From an uncultured Atopobium sp. (GTDB taxonomy: Bacteria > Actinomycetota > Coriobacteriia > Coriobacteriales > Atopobiaceae): DNA of 12,751 nucleotides. The translations under genes were made by a program, and so were the position numbers. The notes beneath the pieces are model-generated. The model saw only the letters and a list, made by a program, of their open reading frames with translations. It was not told the DNA's origin and ran no database searches. Positions 1-6,543 of this stretch are shown here, in pieces (within the stretch, counting starts at the first letter, position 1; every line of letters starts with the position of its first letter). Where the stretch lies: the NCBI GenBank assembly GCA_946647055.1, contig CAMPCT010000043.1, forward strand, positions 1 through 12,751. Direction: 5' to 3'.

Positions 1-639
1 TCCGGTTGCCTTGGCCATGGCCTCCTTGGCGTCGACGTCCTTCTTGAGGAGGTCGGCCAGGACACCCAGGTTGACGTACTCGAAGCCAATGATCTCGTTC
101 TTGTCGTTGAGGGCGAGGTGGGTGACGTAGCCCTGGGCGAGCTCGAGGTAACGGGCGCCCTTGGCCTTGGTGCCATAGGTCGTGCCCACCATGGAGCGCA
201 GGCCCTTGCCGAGGTCGTCAAGGCCGGCGCCGATGGGCAGGCCGTCCTCGGAGAAGGCCGTCTGGGTGCGGCCGTAGACGATCTGGAGGAAGATCTCGCG
301 CATGGCGACGTTGATGGCATCGCAGACGAGGTCGGTGTTGAGGGCCTCGAGGATGGTCTTGCCGGGAAGGATCTCGGAGGCCATGGCGGCGGAGTGGGTC
401 ATGCCCGAGCAGCCGATGGTCTCGATGAGGGCCTCCTCGATGATGCCGTCCTTGACGTTGAGGCTGAGCTTGCAGGCGCCCTGCTGCGGCGCGCACCAGC
501 CGATGCCATGGGTGTAGCCAGAGATGTCCGAGATCTCCTTGGCCTGGACCCACTTGCCCTCCTCGGGGATGGCCGCGGGCCCGTGGTATGCGCCCTTGGC
601 GACAGGGCACATGTGCTCCACTTCTGCCGAATACTGCAT
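1..639 (-). CDS. NifU/IscU-like iron-sulfur cluster assembly scaffold (3' end missing)
   Basis: The reading frame is open from an ATG at 639 to the left edge, giving 213 residues without the C-terminus. It is preceded by an AGGAGAGG-type ribosome site. The product resembles the NifU N-terminal scaffold family, which assembles transient [2Fe-2S] clusters in the cytoplasm. Visible hallmarks are IGCSGMTH around residues 75-82 (Cys77, in the position of the scaffold GC motif), Cys106 in LVCDAI, and Cys49 and Cys56 in the WCAPQQGAC stretch. From family memory, this subtype (ISGYTHGIGWCAPQQGACKL and the Y-G-R-T-Q-T region) usually sits next to a 'GGGtGRT' protein in anaerobes. That neighbour would lie downstream, outside the window. 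The gap of about 160 bp to the exchanger gene suggests its own promoter, but I could not identify one. Family call is secure; the exact client enzyme is unknown. Confidence 0.86.
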   Translation of the reverse strand, partial: MQYSAEVEHMCPVAKGAYHGPAAIPEEGKWVQAKEISDISGYTHGIGWCAPQQGACKLSLNVKDGIIEEALIETIGCSGMTHSAAMASEILPGKTILEALNTDLVCDAINVAMREIFLQIVYGRTQTAFSEDGLPIGAGLDDLGKGLRSMVGTTYGTKAKGARYLELAQGYVTHLALNDKNEIIGFEYVNLGVLADLLKKDVDAKEAMAKATG

Positions 640-755
640 GAACCTCTCCTCTCCTGGTCTTGGGACCGTGGCACGCACGGAACCCACCAGACCGGCCCGC
701 CGCCAGACAGGGGCCAGTCATTGCTCACACGCAACATCTTTTAGTGTACGTTATT

Positions 756-783
756 GCACGCCATCGCGTGCGGCTCTTTTTTT
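756..783 (+). terminator. Hairpin plus T-tract, plus-strand orientation
   Basis: GCACGC (756-761) and GCGTGC (766-771) form a 6-bp stem with a CATC tetraloop. Five bases later comes a run of seven T (777-783). It reads as an intrinsic terminator only on the plus strand, yet both flanking genes are on the minus strand. The five-base gap before the T-tract weakens the call. It could stop antisense transcription or simply be a structured leader or trailer. Confidence 0.35.
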
Positions 784-798
784 GGTCGCGGAACGCCC

Positions 799-1737
799 CT
801 ATCCCACGATCAGGAACCCAAGGTAGACGGCATAGGCCAGGATCATGGCGAAACCCCACGGGCGCCTGATGGAGCGCGTGCGGATGCAGGAGACCCAGAG
901 CATGACGGCTGCGGCAGCCGCCAGTATGCCGTCGAAGAGGAAGCTCCTGTCGAAGGGGATGGGGCTGATCGCACCGGAGAGGCCCAGCACGAAGAGGATG
1001 TTGAAGATGTTGCTCCCTACGACGTTGCCGATGCTGATGCCCGCCTCGCCACGTCGTGCGGCGGTGACCGACGTCACGAACTCGGGCAACGACGTGCCCA
1101 GTGCCACGATGGTGAGGCCGATGACGCGGTCGGACACCCCAAAGATCCTGGCGACGCCCGTGGCGCCATCCACCACGAAGTTCGAACCGACGACGATCCC
1201 GACGGAACCGGCCACGATGAGGACGAGCAGCCTCCAGTACGGACGCTCCTCCCGTCCCCTCTCGTCCTCCCCTTCCTTCCCATGGAGCGCAAGGAGGACG
1301 GTGTAGACGAGGTAGACGGCGAAGAGGGCGAGCAGGAGGATCGCATCGACCCGTCCGAGCAATCCGTCGTGCTCACAGAGCGCGAGCAGCACCACCGAGA
1401 TGAGCATGGTGAAGGGAAGCTCGACCTTGAGCGTGGACGACTCGACGGGAACCTCGATTATCGCCGCCGTGACCCCCAGGATCACGAGGACGTTGATGAT
1501 GTTGCTGCCAAAGACGTTGCCGATGGTGATGCCTGACGCTGCCTTGAGACTGCTCGAGATGGAGACCGCCGCCTCCGGGGCGCTCGTCCCCATGGCGACC
1601 ACCGTGAGACCGACCACCAAGGACGGGATTCCCATCCTCCGGGCAAGCCCGCTCGCACCGTCGACAAAGACGTCGGCGCCCTTCACGAGCAGCACGAAGC
1701 CTGCCGCCAGCAGGCACATCCCCTTGAGCAGTTCCAT
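799..1737 (-). CDS. Calcium/sodium antiporter, YrbG/CaxA family
   Basis: This 312-residue inner-membrane exchanger of the CaCA superfamily is predicted to swap Ca2+ for Na+ (or K+/H+). Both halves of the inverted-topology repeat are intact. Alpha-1 has GTSAPE at 50-55 and GNVFGSNIINVL at 73-84. Alpha-2 has GTSLPE at 214-219 and GNVVGSNIFNIL at 238-249. The ion-ligating acidic residues would be Glu55 and Glu219. A charged loop around residues 152-167 separates the halves, as is usual. The length fits bacterial YrbG proteins (about 310-330). The frame stays open upstream, but ATG 1737 has a GAGGGG ribosome site and puts the first membrane helix right at the N-terminus. The gene is divergent from the MATE gene, so the two may share the 1738-1931 control region. 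It looks complete and functional. Confidence 0.93.
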   Translation of the reverse strand: MELLKGMCLLAAGFVLLVKGADVFVDGASGLARRMGIPSLVVGLTVVAMGTSAPEAAVSISSSLKAASGITIGNVFGSNIINVLVILGVTAAIIEVPVESSTLKVELPFTMLISVVLLALCEHDGLLGRVDAILLLALFAVYLVYTVLLALHGKEGEDERGREERPYWRLLVLIVAGSVGIVVGSNFVVDGATGVARIFGVSDRVIGLTIVALGTSLPEFVTSVTAARRGEAGISIGNVVGSNIFNILFVLGLSGAISPIPFDRSFLFDGILAAAAAVMLWVSCIRTRSIRRPWGFAMILAYAVYLGFLIVG

Positions 1738-1823
1738 GGTACCCCTCACGCGACGCATGCCTCGTGTCATGGTAGCGCATGCGAGGCCAGACGTGGGCCC
1801 CGCCGCCCCACAGGATGCGCGAA

Positions 1824-1850
1824 GGTGCCAAAGCCACGTACGTTGGCACC
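1824..1850. promoter_or_regulatory. Perfect 8-bp inverted repeat, putative operator
   Basis: GGTGCCAA (1824-1831) and TTGGCACC (1843-1850) are exact inverted copies with an 11-base spacer, so their centres lie 19 bp apart. The repeat sits between the divergent exchanger and MATE genes, and I see no T-tract, so an operator fits better than a terminator. A TAGAAT hexamer at 1869-1874 could be the -10 of the MATE promoter. If so, TTGGCA inside the right arm would be a -35 at a long 20-base spacing, so the promoter assignment is weak. Confidence 0.4.
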
Positions 1851-1931
1851 AGACAGTCGACAGGAGGCTAGAATGTATGAGTTTGGGAGACCGTCCGAGG
1901 CATCGGGCAGCGCTGATAGGGGGAAGTTGAG

Positions 1932-3299
1932 ATGGCACGGAGTGACGCCGCGCAGTTCGAGCGCATGACCCAGGCGCCCGTGGCGCCCCTCATCCTGCGC
2001 CTTGCGGTTCCCACCACGCTCTCCATGCTCATGACCAGCATCTACAACATGGCCGACACCGCCTTCGTGGGCCAGCTCGGCACGAGTGCCAGCGGCGCCG
2101 TGGGCATCGTCTTCGCCTTCATGTCCATCATCCAGGCCTTCGGCTTCATGTTTGGCCAAGGCGCCGGCAGCATCGTCTCGCGGCTGCTTGGTCAGAAGCG
2201 CAACGACGACGCCTGCGCCATCACCTCGACCGCGTTCTTCTTCGCCCTTGGCTTCGGTGTCCTGCTCTCGGTCCTGTCGTTCGCGTTCCTCGACCAGCTG
2301 GTGACGATTCTGGGCAGCACGCCGACCATCGCCCCCTACGCCAAGACCTACATCTCCTACATCCTCATGGCCGCGCCGCTCATGTGCGCGAGCTTCACCA
2401 TGAACCAGGTGCTGCGCTACGAGGGCCGCGCGACGCTCGGCATGATCGGCATGATGACGGGCGGCCTGCTCAACATCGCCGGTGACCTCTTCCTCATCTT
2501 CGCGCTTGGCATGGGCATCGCCGGTGCGGGCCTCTCCACCGCCCTGAGCGAGACCGTGAGCTTCTGCATCCTCCTGTGGATGTACCTCTCGGGCAAGGCC
2601 ACGACGCGCATCAGCGCACGCCTGGTCTCCTTTGACCACGCGAAGCTCTTCGACATCGTGGCGACGGGCTTCCCCAGCCTCCTGCGCCAGGGCCTGCAGA
2701 GCTTCACCACCATGCTGCTCAACCTCGAGGCCGCCGCCTATGGCGACGCGGCCATCGCCGCCATGAGCATCGTGGGCCGCGTGGTCTTCTTCATCTTCTC
2801 CATAGCGCTGGGCCTGGGACAGGGCTTCCAGCCCGTGAGCGGCTTCAACTATGGGGCCAAGAGGTACTCGCGGGTGCGCGCCGCCTTCAAGTGGGCGGTC
2901 GTCATCTGCGAGACGCTCATGTTCTGCGGCATGGTCGCACTGCTCGTCTTCTCGAACGACATCATCCGCATCTTCCGAGACGACCCCGAGGTCATCGTCA
3001 TCGGCACGCGCGCCCTGCGCATCCAGGCGGTCTCGCTGCTCTTCGTCCCGCTCGCCCTCATCACCGACATGCTCCTCCAGAGCACGGGTCACAAGCTGGG
3101 CGCCACCGTCCTGACCTTCCTGCGCGGCGGCATCATCTTCATCCCCGTGATCCTGCTGCTGGCGCACTTCCGCGGCCTGGCGGGCATCCAGGAGGCGCAG
3201 GCCGCGGCATGGGTCATCATGTTCCCCATGGCCTTCCCCTTCATCTGGTCCTTCTTTGGCAAGCTGCCCAAGGAGGACCAGCTCGGGCAGGAGGGCTAG
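1932..3299 (+). CDS. MATE family multidrug efflux transporter
   Basis: This 455-residue polytopic inner-membrane protein belongs to the multidrug and toxic compound extrusion family, which exports cationic drugs or metabolites against Na+ or H+ entry. It has two pseudo-symmetric six-helix halves. The N-half carries PTTLSMLMTSIYNMADTAFVG (start near residue 27; Asp42) and the FGQGAGSIVSRLLGQKR region (74-90). The C-half carries the matching GLGQGFQPVSGFNYGAKRY segment at 294-312. The length is typical of the family (about 450). The ATG at 1932 follows an AGGGGGAAG ribosome site at a normal distance. Possible regulation comes from the inverted repeat about 80 bp upstream. The TAG stop overlaps the stop of the convergent gene. 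The substrate cannot be told from sequence. No truncation or frameshift is seen. Confidence 0.95.
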   Translation: MARSDAAQFERMTQAPVAPLILRLAVPTTLSMLMTSIYNMADTAFVGQLGTSASGAVGIVFAFMSIIQAFGFMFGQGAGSIVSRLLGQKRNDDACAITSTAFFFALGFGVLLSVLSFAFLDQLVTILGSTPTIAPYAKTYISYILMAAPLMCASFTMNQVLRYEGRATLGMIGMMTGGLLNIAGDLFLIFALGMGIAGAGLSTALSETVSFCILLWMYLSGKATTRISARLVSFDHAKLFDIVATGFPSLLRQGLQSFTTMLLNLEAAAYGDAAIAAMSIVGRVVFFIFSIALGLGQGFQPVSGFNYGAKRYSRVRAAFKWAVVICETLMFCGMVALLVFSNDIIRIFRDDPEVIVIGTRALRIQAVSLLFVPLALITDMLLQSTGHKLGATVLTFLRGGIIFIPVILLLAHFRGLAGIQEAQAAAWVIMFPMAFPFIWSFFGKLPKEDQLGQEG

Positions 3300-3622
3300 G
3301 CCTCCTCAGGCTCCTTGGGGATCATCACCGCGAAGTGCACGCAGACGTCGTCGCGCCCCTGCACGGGCATCCATCCGCGCACGCGGTCGGGAATGACGTT
3401 GTCGGTCTGGGCCTCTCCCGTCTTGAACATGCGCGCCAGCTTGCAGCCACGATGGATCGCCGGGTCACCCACGCGCGCGCAGGTGACGCCGGGCACAAAG
3501 CCCAGCCTCTCGGCGACGGGATTCGCAGCCAGCACCGTATGATGTTCATCGATGAGCCGTGCCAGGCCGGGAAAGCCGTCCCACATGCAGTGGAATCGCT
3601 CGACGAGCTCCTTGTCGTCCAT
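3296..3622 (-). CDS. Small PAS-like single-domain protein (hypothetical)
   Basis: This is a soluble 108-residue protein with no signal peptide or membrane helix. The segment FPGLARLIDEHHTVLAANP (17-35) followed by VAERLGF looks like the early strands of a PAS fold. Residues 45-65 contain two cysteines, C48 and C60, in a PGVTC...HRGCKL arrangement, as in some PAS domains that bind a cofactor or sense redox state. The C-terminal VRGWMPVQGRDDVCVHFAVMIP resembles the closing strands. No output domain is attached, so it may be a free sensor or binding subunit. ATG 3622 follows a GGAGGAG ribosome site and lies one base after the stop of the LpdD-like gene, so the two are almost certainly co-translated. 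Its stop overlaps the MATE stop in a shared CTAG. The PAS assignment is by eye and the function is unknown. Confidence 0.7.
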   Translation of the reverse strand: MDDKELVERFHCMWDGFPGLARLIDEHHTVLAANPVAERLGFVPGVTCARVGDPAIHRGCKLARMFKTGEAQTDNVIPDRVRGWMPVQGRDDVCVHFAVMIPKEPEEA

Positions 3623-3623
3623 G

Positions 3624-4037
3624 CTACTCCTCCGGACGTCCGATCCTGCCGCGCACGCTGCGGACGTCCTCGATGATGAGGTCGCAGCAGGCGCGGGCGT
3701 TGTCCATCATCTTGACGATGTCGTCCACGGTGGCGTGGTCCATGTGCAGGCCCACGAAGACCGTGGTGCCCTCCCAGATGGCGGTGCCGACACGACCCGC
3801 CAGCTCGTGGGCGGGGATGTCGTCCATGTGGCCGGTGTTGCAGTAGACGCTCACCGAGGCCTCTGCCGGGGTGCCGTCGTTGTGCGGACCGCGCGGGACG
3901 GCGATGGCCACGGCGCCAAAGTGCGAGTGCTCGCGGGTGCCGATGGTGATGGACGTGCCGTTGTCGGTGACGACGGCGACGGCGTCGACGATGTGGTCGC
4001 CCTCGCCGACGCTGTGGGTGAAGGTCTGCATGGCCAT
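3624..4037 (-). CDS. LpdD-like protein (prenylated-flavin chaperone family)
   Basis: This 137-residue soluble protein has the pattern I associate with LpdD, the small third component of UbiD-type gallate/hydroxyarylate decarboxylase systems, where it acts as a chaperone for prenylated FMN. Matching parts are an N-terminal strand pair with REHSHFGAVAIAVPRG (35-50), then ASVSVYCNTGHMDDIPAHEL (60-79), and TTVFVGLHMDHATVDDI (91-107). The histidines at 37, 39, 70, 98 and 101 could be functional. ATG 4037 is preceded by AAGGAG five bases upstream, so I prefer it to the ATG two codons later and to in-frame starts further upstream. The next gene begins one base after its stop. No UbiD (LpdC) or UbiX (LpdB) gene is in the window, so the partner must be elsewhere or the protein has another role. 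The family call comes from memory. Confidence 0.68.
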   Translation of the reverse strand: MAMQTFTHSVGEGDHIVDAVAVVTDNGTSITIGTREHSHFGAVAIAVPRGPHNDGTPAEASVSVYCNTGHMDDIPAHELAGRVGTAIWEGTTVFVGLHMDHATVDDIVKMMDNARACCDLIIEDVRSVRGRIGRPEE

Positions 4038-4108
4038 GTGTGCTCCTTGGGTCGAGTCTCTTGGTGATGAGCCTAATGTAGCGCAAACGGCAACCACAAG
4101 GCGCCGTG

Positions 4109-4219
4109 ATGAACGAAGGAGCATCATGTCACGGGATGCACGAGGGGCGCCCCCGGCACGGGACACAGGTGCTACGATGGCAGGTGATGACGAGCGCCCG
4201 AAAGGAGACGCACCCATGA
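4109..4219 (+). promoter_or_regulatory. Leader region with competing starts for the 4216 gene
   Basis: Two features here bear on the start of the downstream membrane-protein gene. An in-frame ATG at 4126, four bases after AAGGAG (4116-4121), would add 30 hydrophilic residues. A second ATG at 4216 follows AAAGGAG (4201-4207) at eight bases and is my choice. In another frame, an ATG at 4109 opens a 36-codon frame whose TGA (4217-4219) overlaps the 4216 ATG, giving ATGA. That is a typical translational-coupling geometry, though the 4109 start has only a weak ribosome site. Confidence 0.3.
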
Positions 4220-4725
4220 GGAAGGCACGGCCGCGCGTGGCATACAACATCCTGCTGCCCATCTGGCTTCTGGTATGGTGGCCCAGCCCCCTCTGGTTGG
4301 TGCTCGTTCCGGCCAACTACCTCATCGACCGCCTGGTCCTGCGGTGGGGCCTCAAGGGCATGGAGGAGCGGGACGCCTTCTGCCGCCGCCACTGCTGGAA
4401 GGTCTGCCTTGCCGGCTTTGCCAGCGACCTCGTCGGGGGCCTGCTGCTGTTTGGGGCCATGCTGGCCCTCGGCGAGGTGCCCGGCGGCGAGCTGGCCGAC
4501 ACGCTCGCCTATGGCCTTGGCTTCAACCCCTTCTCGCACGTCCTGTCGCTCGTCATCGTGCTCGTCGCCATAGCCGTAGCGGGCCTGTGCATCTTCCTGC
4601 TCGACCGTTGGATCCTCACGCGTGCGGACCTTGCCGCCGAGCTCGCTCGAAGCGCGGCGCTACGCCTGGCCGTCATCACCGCCCCCTGGCTGTTCCTGTT
4701 CCCGTCGATGCTGCTGTACCGATAG
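4216..4725 (+). CDS. Small polytopic membrane protein, unknown function
   Basis: I do not recognise this 169-residue family. It has about four hydrophobic segments, near residues 10-35, 63-85, 109-130 and 150-167, and so is predicted to be in the cytoplasmic membrane. The loop after the first segment is basic and cysteine-containing (ERDAFCRRHCWKVC, 51-64), which could be a metal or redox site or simply a cytoplasmic loop. ATG 4216 was chosen for its AAAGGAG site. An alternative ATG at 4126, also with AAGGAG, would extend the protein to 199 residues. The lipoprotein gene that follows uses a ribosome site overlapping this gene's stop codon, so the pair is likely an operon and the products may act together at the membrane. 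No catalytic motif is evident. Confidence 0.78.
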   Translation: MRKARPRVAYNILLPIWLLVWWPSPLWLVLVPANYLIDRLVLRWGLKGMEERDAFCRRHCWKVCLAGFASDLVGGLLLFGAMLALGEVPGGELADTLAYGLGFNPFSHVLSLVIVLVAIAVAGLCIFLLDRWILTRADLAAELARSAALRLAVITAPWLFLFPSMLLYR

Positions 4726-4734
4726 GAGACATTC

Positions 4735-5337
4735 GTGAAAGAGCATCTCCTTCACATCCGCGTCCCCTCCATGCTTGTGGCTTGCGCCCTCGCCCTCAGC
4801 CTCTGCGTCGGACTTGTGGGCTGCGCCCTTGGCAAGCCCTCCGACGAGGAGCTCATTCGCGCCGCCGTCACCCAGGTCCTGGACTCCCTCAAGGAACCGA
4901 CGGAGGAGAGCCTCTCCAGATACGTTGCCGCGGACGACATCGCCACGCTTGCCGAACACGGCATCGACCCCTACGAGTACCTGGGGCATGCGCTCTCACG
5001 CTTCGACTACACCATCGACGGCGTGACGGTCGACGGCGATACCGCCCGCGCCGACCTCACGGTCACCAACGTGGACCTCGGCGCCGCGATGGAGGCCGCG
5101 ACGGCTTGGCTCGAGGACAACCCCGACGAGTACGAGGACGCCCTTGGCGACGACGATGCCCTCGACCAGGTCATCCAGCTCTTGCTCGACAGGCTCTACG
5201 AGGAGATCGACCGCTCCGATGACCTCGTGAGCAGCAGCGTCACCATCACCTTCACCAAGGTGGACGACGTGTGGCAGGTCGACGAGGACAGCATGGATGG
5301 CATCGTCTCCGCCCTGTACGGGGGCTTGGAGCTCTAG
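4735..5337 (+). CDS. Predicted lipoprotein (possible NTF2/DUF5105-like fold)
   Basis: This 200-residue protein starts at GTG 4735, six bases after TAGGAG. That ribosome site includes the stop of the preceding gene. The N-terminus has a basic start, a hydrophobic run (about 12-26) and a lipobox LVGC ending at Cys30. It is therefore predicted to be lipidated by Lgt, cut by LspA and anchored on the outer face of the cytoplasmic membrane. The mature part is acidic. It has an early helical region (DEELIRAAVTQVLDSL), a strand-rich part with VTVDGDTARADLTVTNVDL, and a final SVTITFTKVDDVWQVDEDS. That order recalls small secreted NTF2-like or DUF5105 domains of Gram-positive lipoproteins. The fold is a guess and the function unknown. 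It is probably co-expressed with the membrane protein upstream. Confidence 0.85.
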   Translation: MKEHLLHIRVPSMLVACALALSLCVGLVGCALGKPSDEELIRAAVTQVLDSLKEPTEESLSRYVAADDIATLAEHGIDPYEYLGHALSRFDYTIDGVTVDGDTARADLTVTNVDLGAAMEAATAWLEDNPDEYEDALGDDDALDQVIQLLLDRLYEEIDRSDDLVSSSVTITFTKVDDVWQVDEDSMDGIVSALYGGLEL

Positions 5338-5342
5338 GGCTT

Positions 5343-5357
5343 GGGACGGCCAGTCCC
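5343..5357. terminator. Short GC hairpin between convergent genes
   Basis: GGGAC (5343-5347) and GTCCC (5353-5357) can form a 5-bp stem with a five-base loop in the 46-bp gap between the lipoprotein gene and the convergent DHHW gene. The position suits a shared bidirectional terminator, but neither strand has a T-tract, so the call is weak. Confidence 0.25.
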
Positions 5358-5383
5358 CCATCCCCTCACCATCACCAGGGTCC

Positions 5384-6532
5384 TCACACAAAGTCGTGTA
5401 CCGCGGCGTCGGGCACGTAGGAGATGTTGTACATGACGACCACCGTCTCCACCTCGGGGTGATCCTCGAGGTACGTGATGAGCTCGGTCCCCACGCGCAT
5501 GTCCCAGAGCGTGGTGTGCCCAAAGGCGAGCGAGAGGAACGGCGCGACCACGACCCCAAACGAGTCCTTGACGATGAGCAGGTCTCCCCCATCGACGTCC
5601 TGGTTGAAGATCTCCACTTCCGAGTTGTTCCCGTCGAGATAGTAGTAGTAGCAGGACGTGTGCCCGCCAATGACGCGATCCCCGCTGATGTGTCGGTCAA
5701 AGAGCATCGTCTCGAAACCGCCGACGCGGTCGATGCCATGTTCGGGGTCGACGTACCTCAGGTGCGTCTCAAAGGTGGGAACCACCACCCTGAAGTCGTC
5801 GATGTCGCAGAAGGGCCCCAGGGCCTTACCGGCCATCTCCCCCACGAAGTAGTCCTCGTAGACCGTGGTCTCGTAGCGCCCTGGGTCGAGGACGGCGACG
5901 TCGAGCCCGCATCCGTACCTGTCATTGAGCCCGGACGCGATGGCGCCGGCGGCGTACAGCCCCGCCTCGGCCGTCCAGTGGTAGTCCGTTCGATAGAACC
6001 AGCGATAGAAGTCCCCGTCACGATAGAGGGGCCTGAGGTCCATGACGGGGATCCCACAGCCCGTCGCACCTTCGAGAAACTCGTCGACGTCGGCGTTGCG
6101 GGAACAACTGATCCCAAGGTCGTTGAGCTCGTCGTCGCTCTCGGGCTTCCCCGGGAGGATGACGTAGAGGAAGCGCACCCCATGCTGCTCGCAGTACTGC
6201 CAGAGGCGCTGCGTCCCAACCACCGGGTCGCCCCGTACGTGCCCCGTCCCCGCCATGAGGAGGTTCTCGTCAGCGGTGCGGTAGATCCTGTACAACCCCA
6301 CCTCGAAGAAGTAGTGCTTGTCAAGGACCGCATCCGTGGCATAGCTGGGAACGAGGAGGGCGTCCCTCACGGGAAGATGGCTATTCAGCAGGTCCTCGAC
6401 CTCCGTGCTCCCCATCGAGGCAAGGGAGAGGGGCTCGTCATTGTCGAACGCGTCACGCACCGACATGAGCCCAAGGGCGAACGCCACAACCAAGATGACG
6501 ACGCACAGGACCCGCTCGAACGACCGCCTCAT
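5384..6532 (-). CDS. DHHW/AlgX-like extracytoplasmic O-acetylation protein
   Basis: This 382-residue protein has an N-terminal membrane anchor (about residues 8-24) and a large extracytoplasmic domain. It resembles the DHHW/AlgX/AlgJ branch of SGNH-like acyltransferases, which put acetyl groups on secreted polymers using an acyl donor delivered by an MBOAT protein. The Asp-His part of the triad is visible in RTDYHWTAEA (Asp183, His185), and the nucleophile is probably Ser324 in LLIVKDSFGVVVAPFL. The PGKPESDDELN stretch (127-137) lies in the usual active-site loop region. The length fits the family. ATG 6532 follows a GGTGAGG ribosome site and lies 11 bases after the MBOAT stop, so the two are co-transcribed. 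The frame is open further upstream, but that part is the MBOAT coding region read in another frame. The acceptor polymer is unknown. Confidence 0.88.
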   Translation of the reverse strand: MRRSFERVLCVVILVVAFALGLMSVRDAFDNDEPLSLASMGSTEVEDLLNSHLPVRDALLVPSYATDAVLDKHYFFEVGLYRIYRTADENLLMAGTGHVRGDPVVGTQRLWQYCEQHGVRFLYVILPGKPESDDELNDLGISCSRNADVDEFLEGATGCGIPVMDLRPLYRDGDFYRWFYRTDYHWTAEAGLYAAGAIASGLNDRYGCGLDVAVLDPGRYETTVYEDYFVGEMAGKALGPFCDIDDFRVVVPTFETHLRYVDPEHGIDRVGGFETMLFDRHISGDRVIGGHTSCYYYYLDGNNSEVEIFNQDVDGGDLLIVKDSFGVVVAPFLSLAFGHTTLWDMRVGTELITYLEDHPEVETVVVMYNISYVPDAAVHDFV

Positions 6533-6543
6533 GACCTCACCCC

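Noticed and set aside
754..1536. Plus-strand frame opposite the exchanger gene
   Set aside because: It gives a strongly acidic low-complexity product, while the opposite strand encodes intact exchanger repeats.
1738..1931. A complete sigma-70 promoter for the MATE gene
   Set aside because: TAGAAT at 1869-1874 is a fair -10, but the only -35-like hexamer is 20 bases away. It was kept only as a weak possibility within the operator entry.
1767..3167. Long minus-strand open frame opposite the MATE gene
   Set aside because: The predicted product is a low-complexity run of charged residues (many H, D, E, R), typical of antisense reading in GC-rich DNA, and the plus-strand MATE protein is unmistakable.
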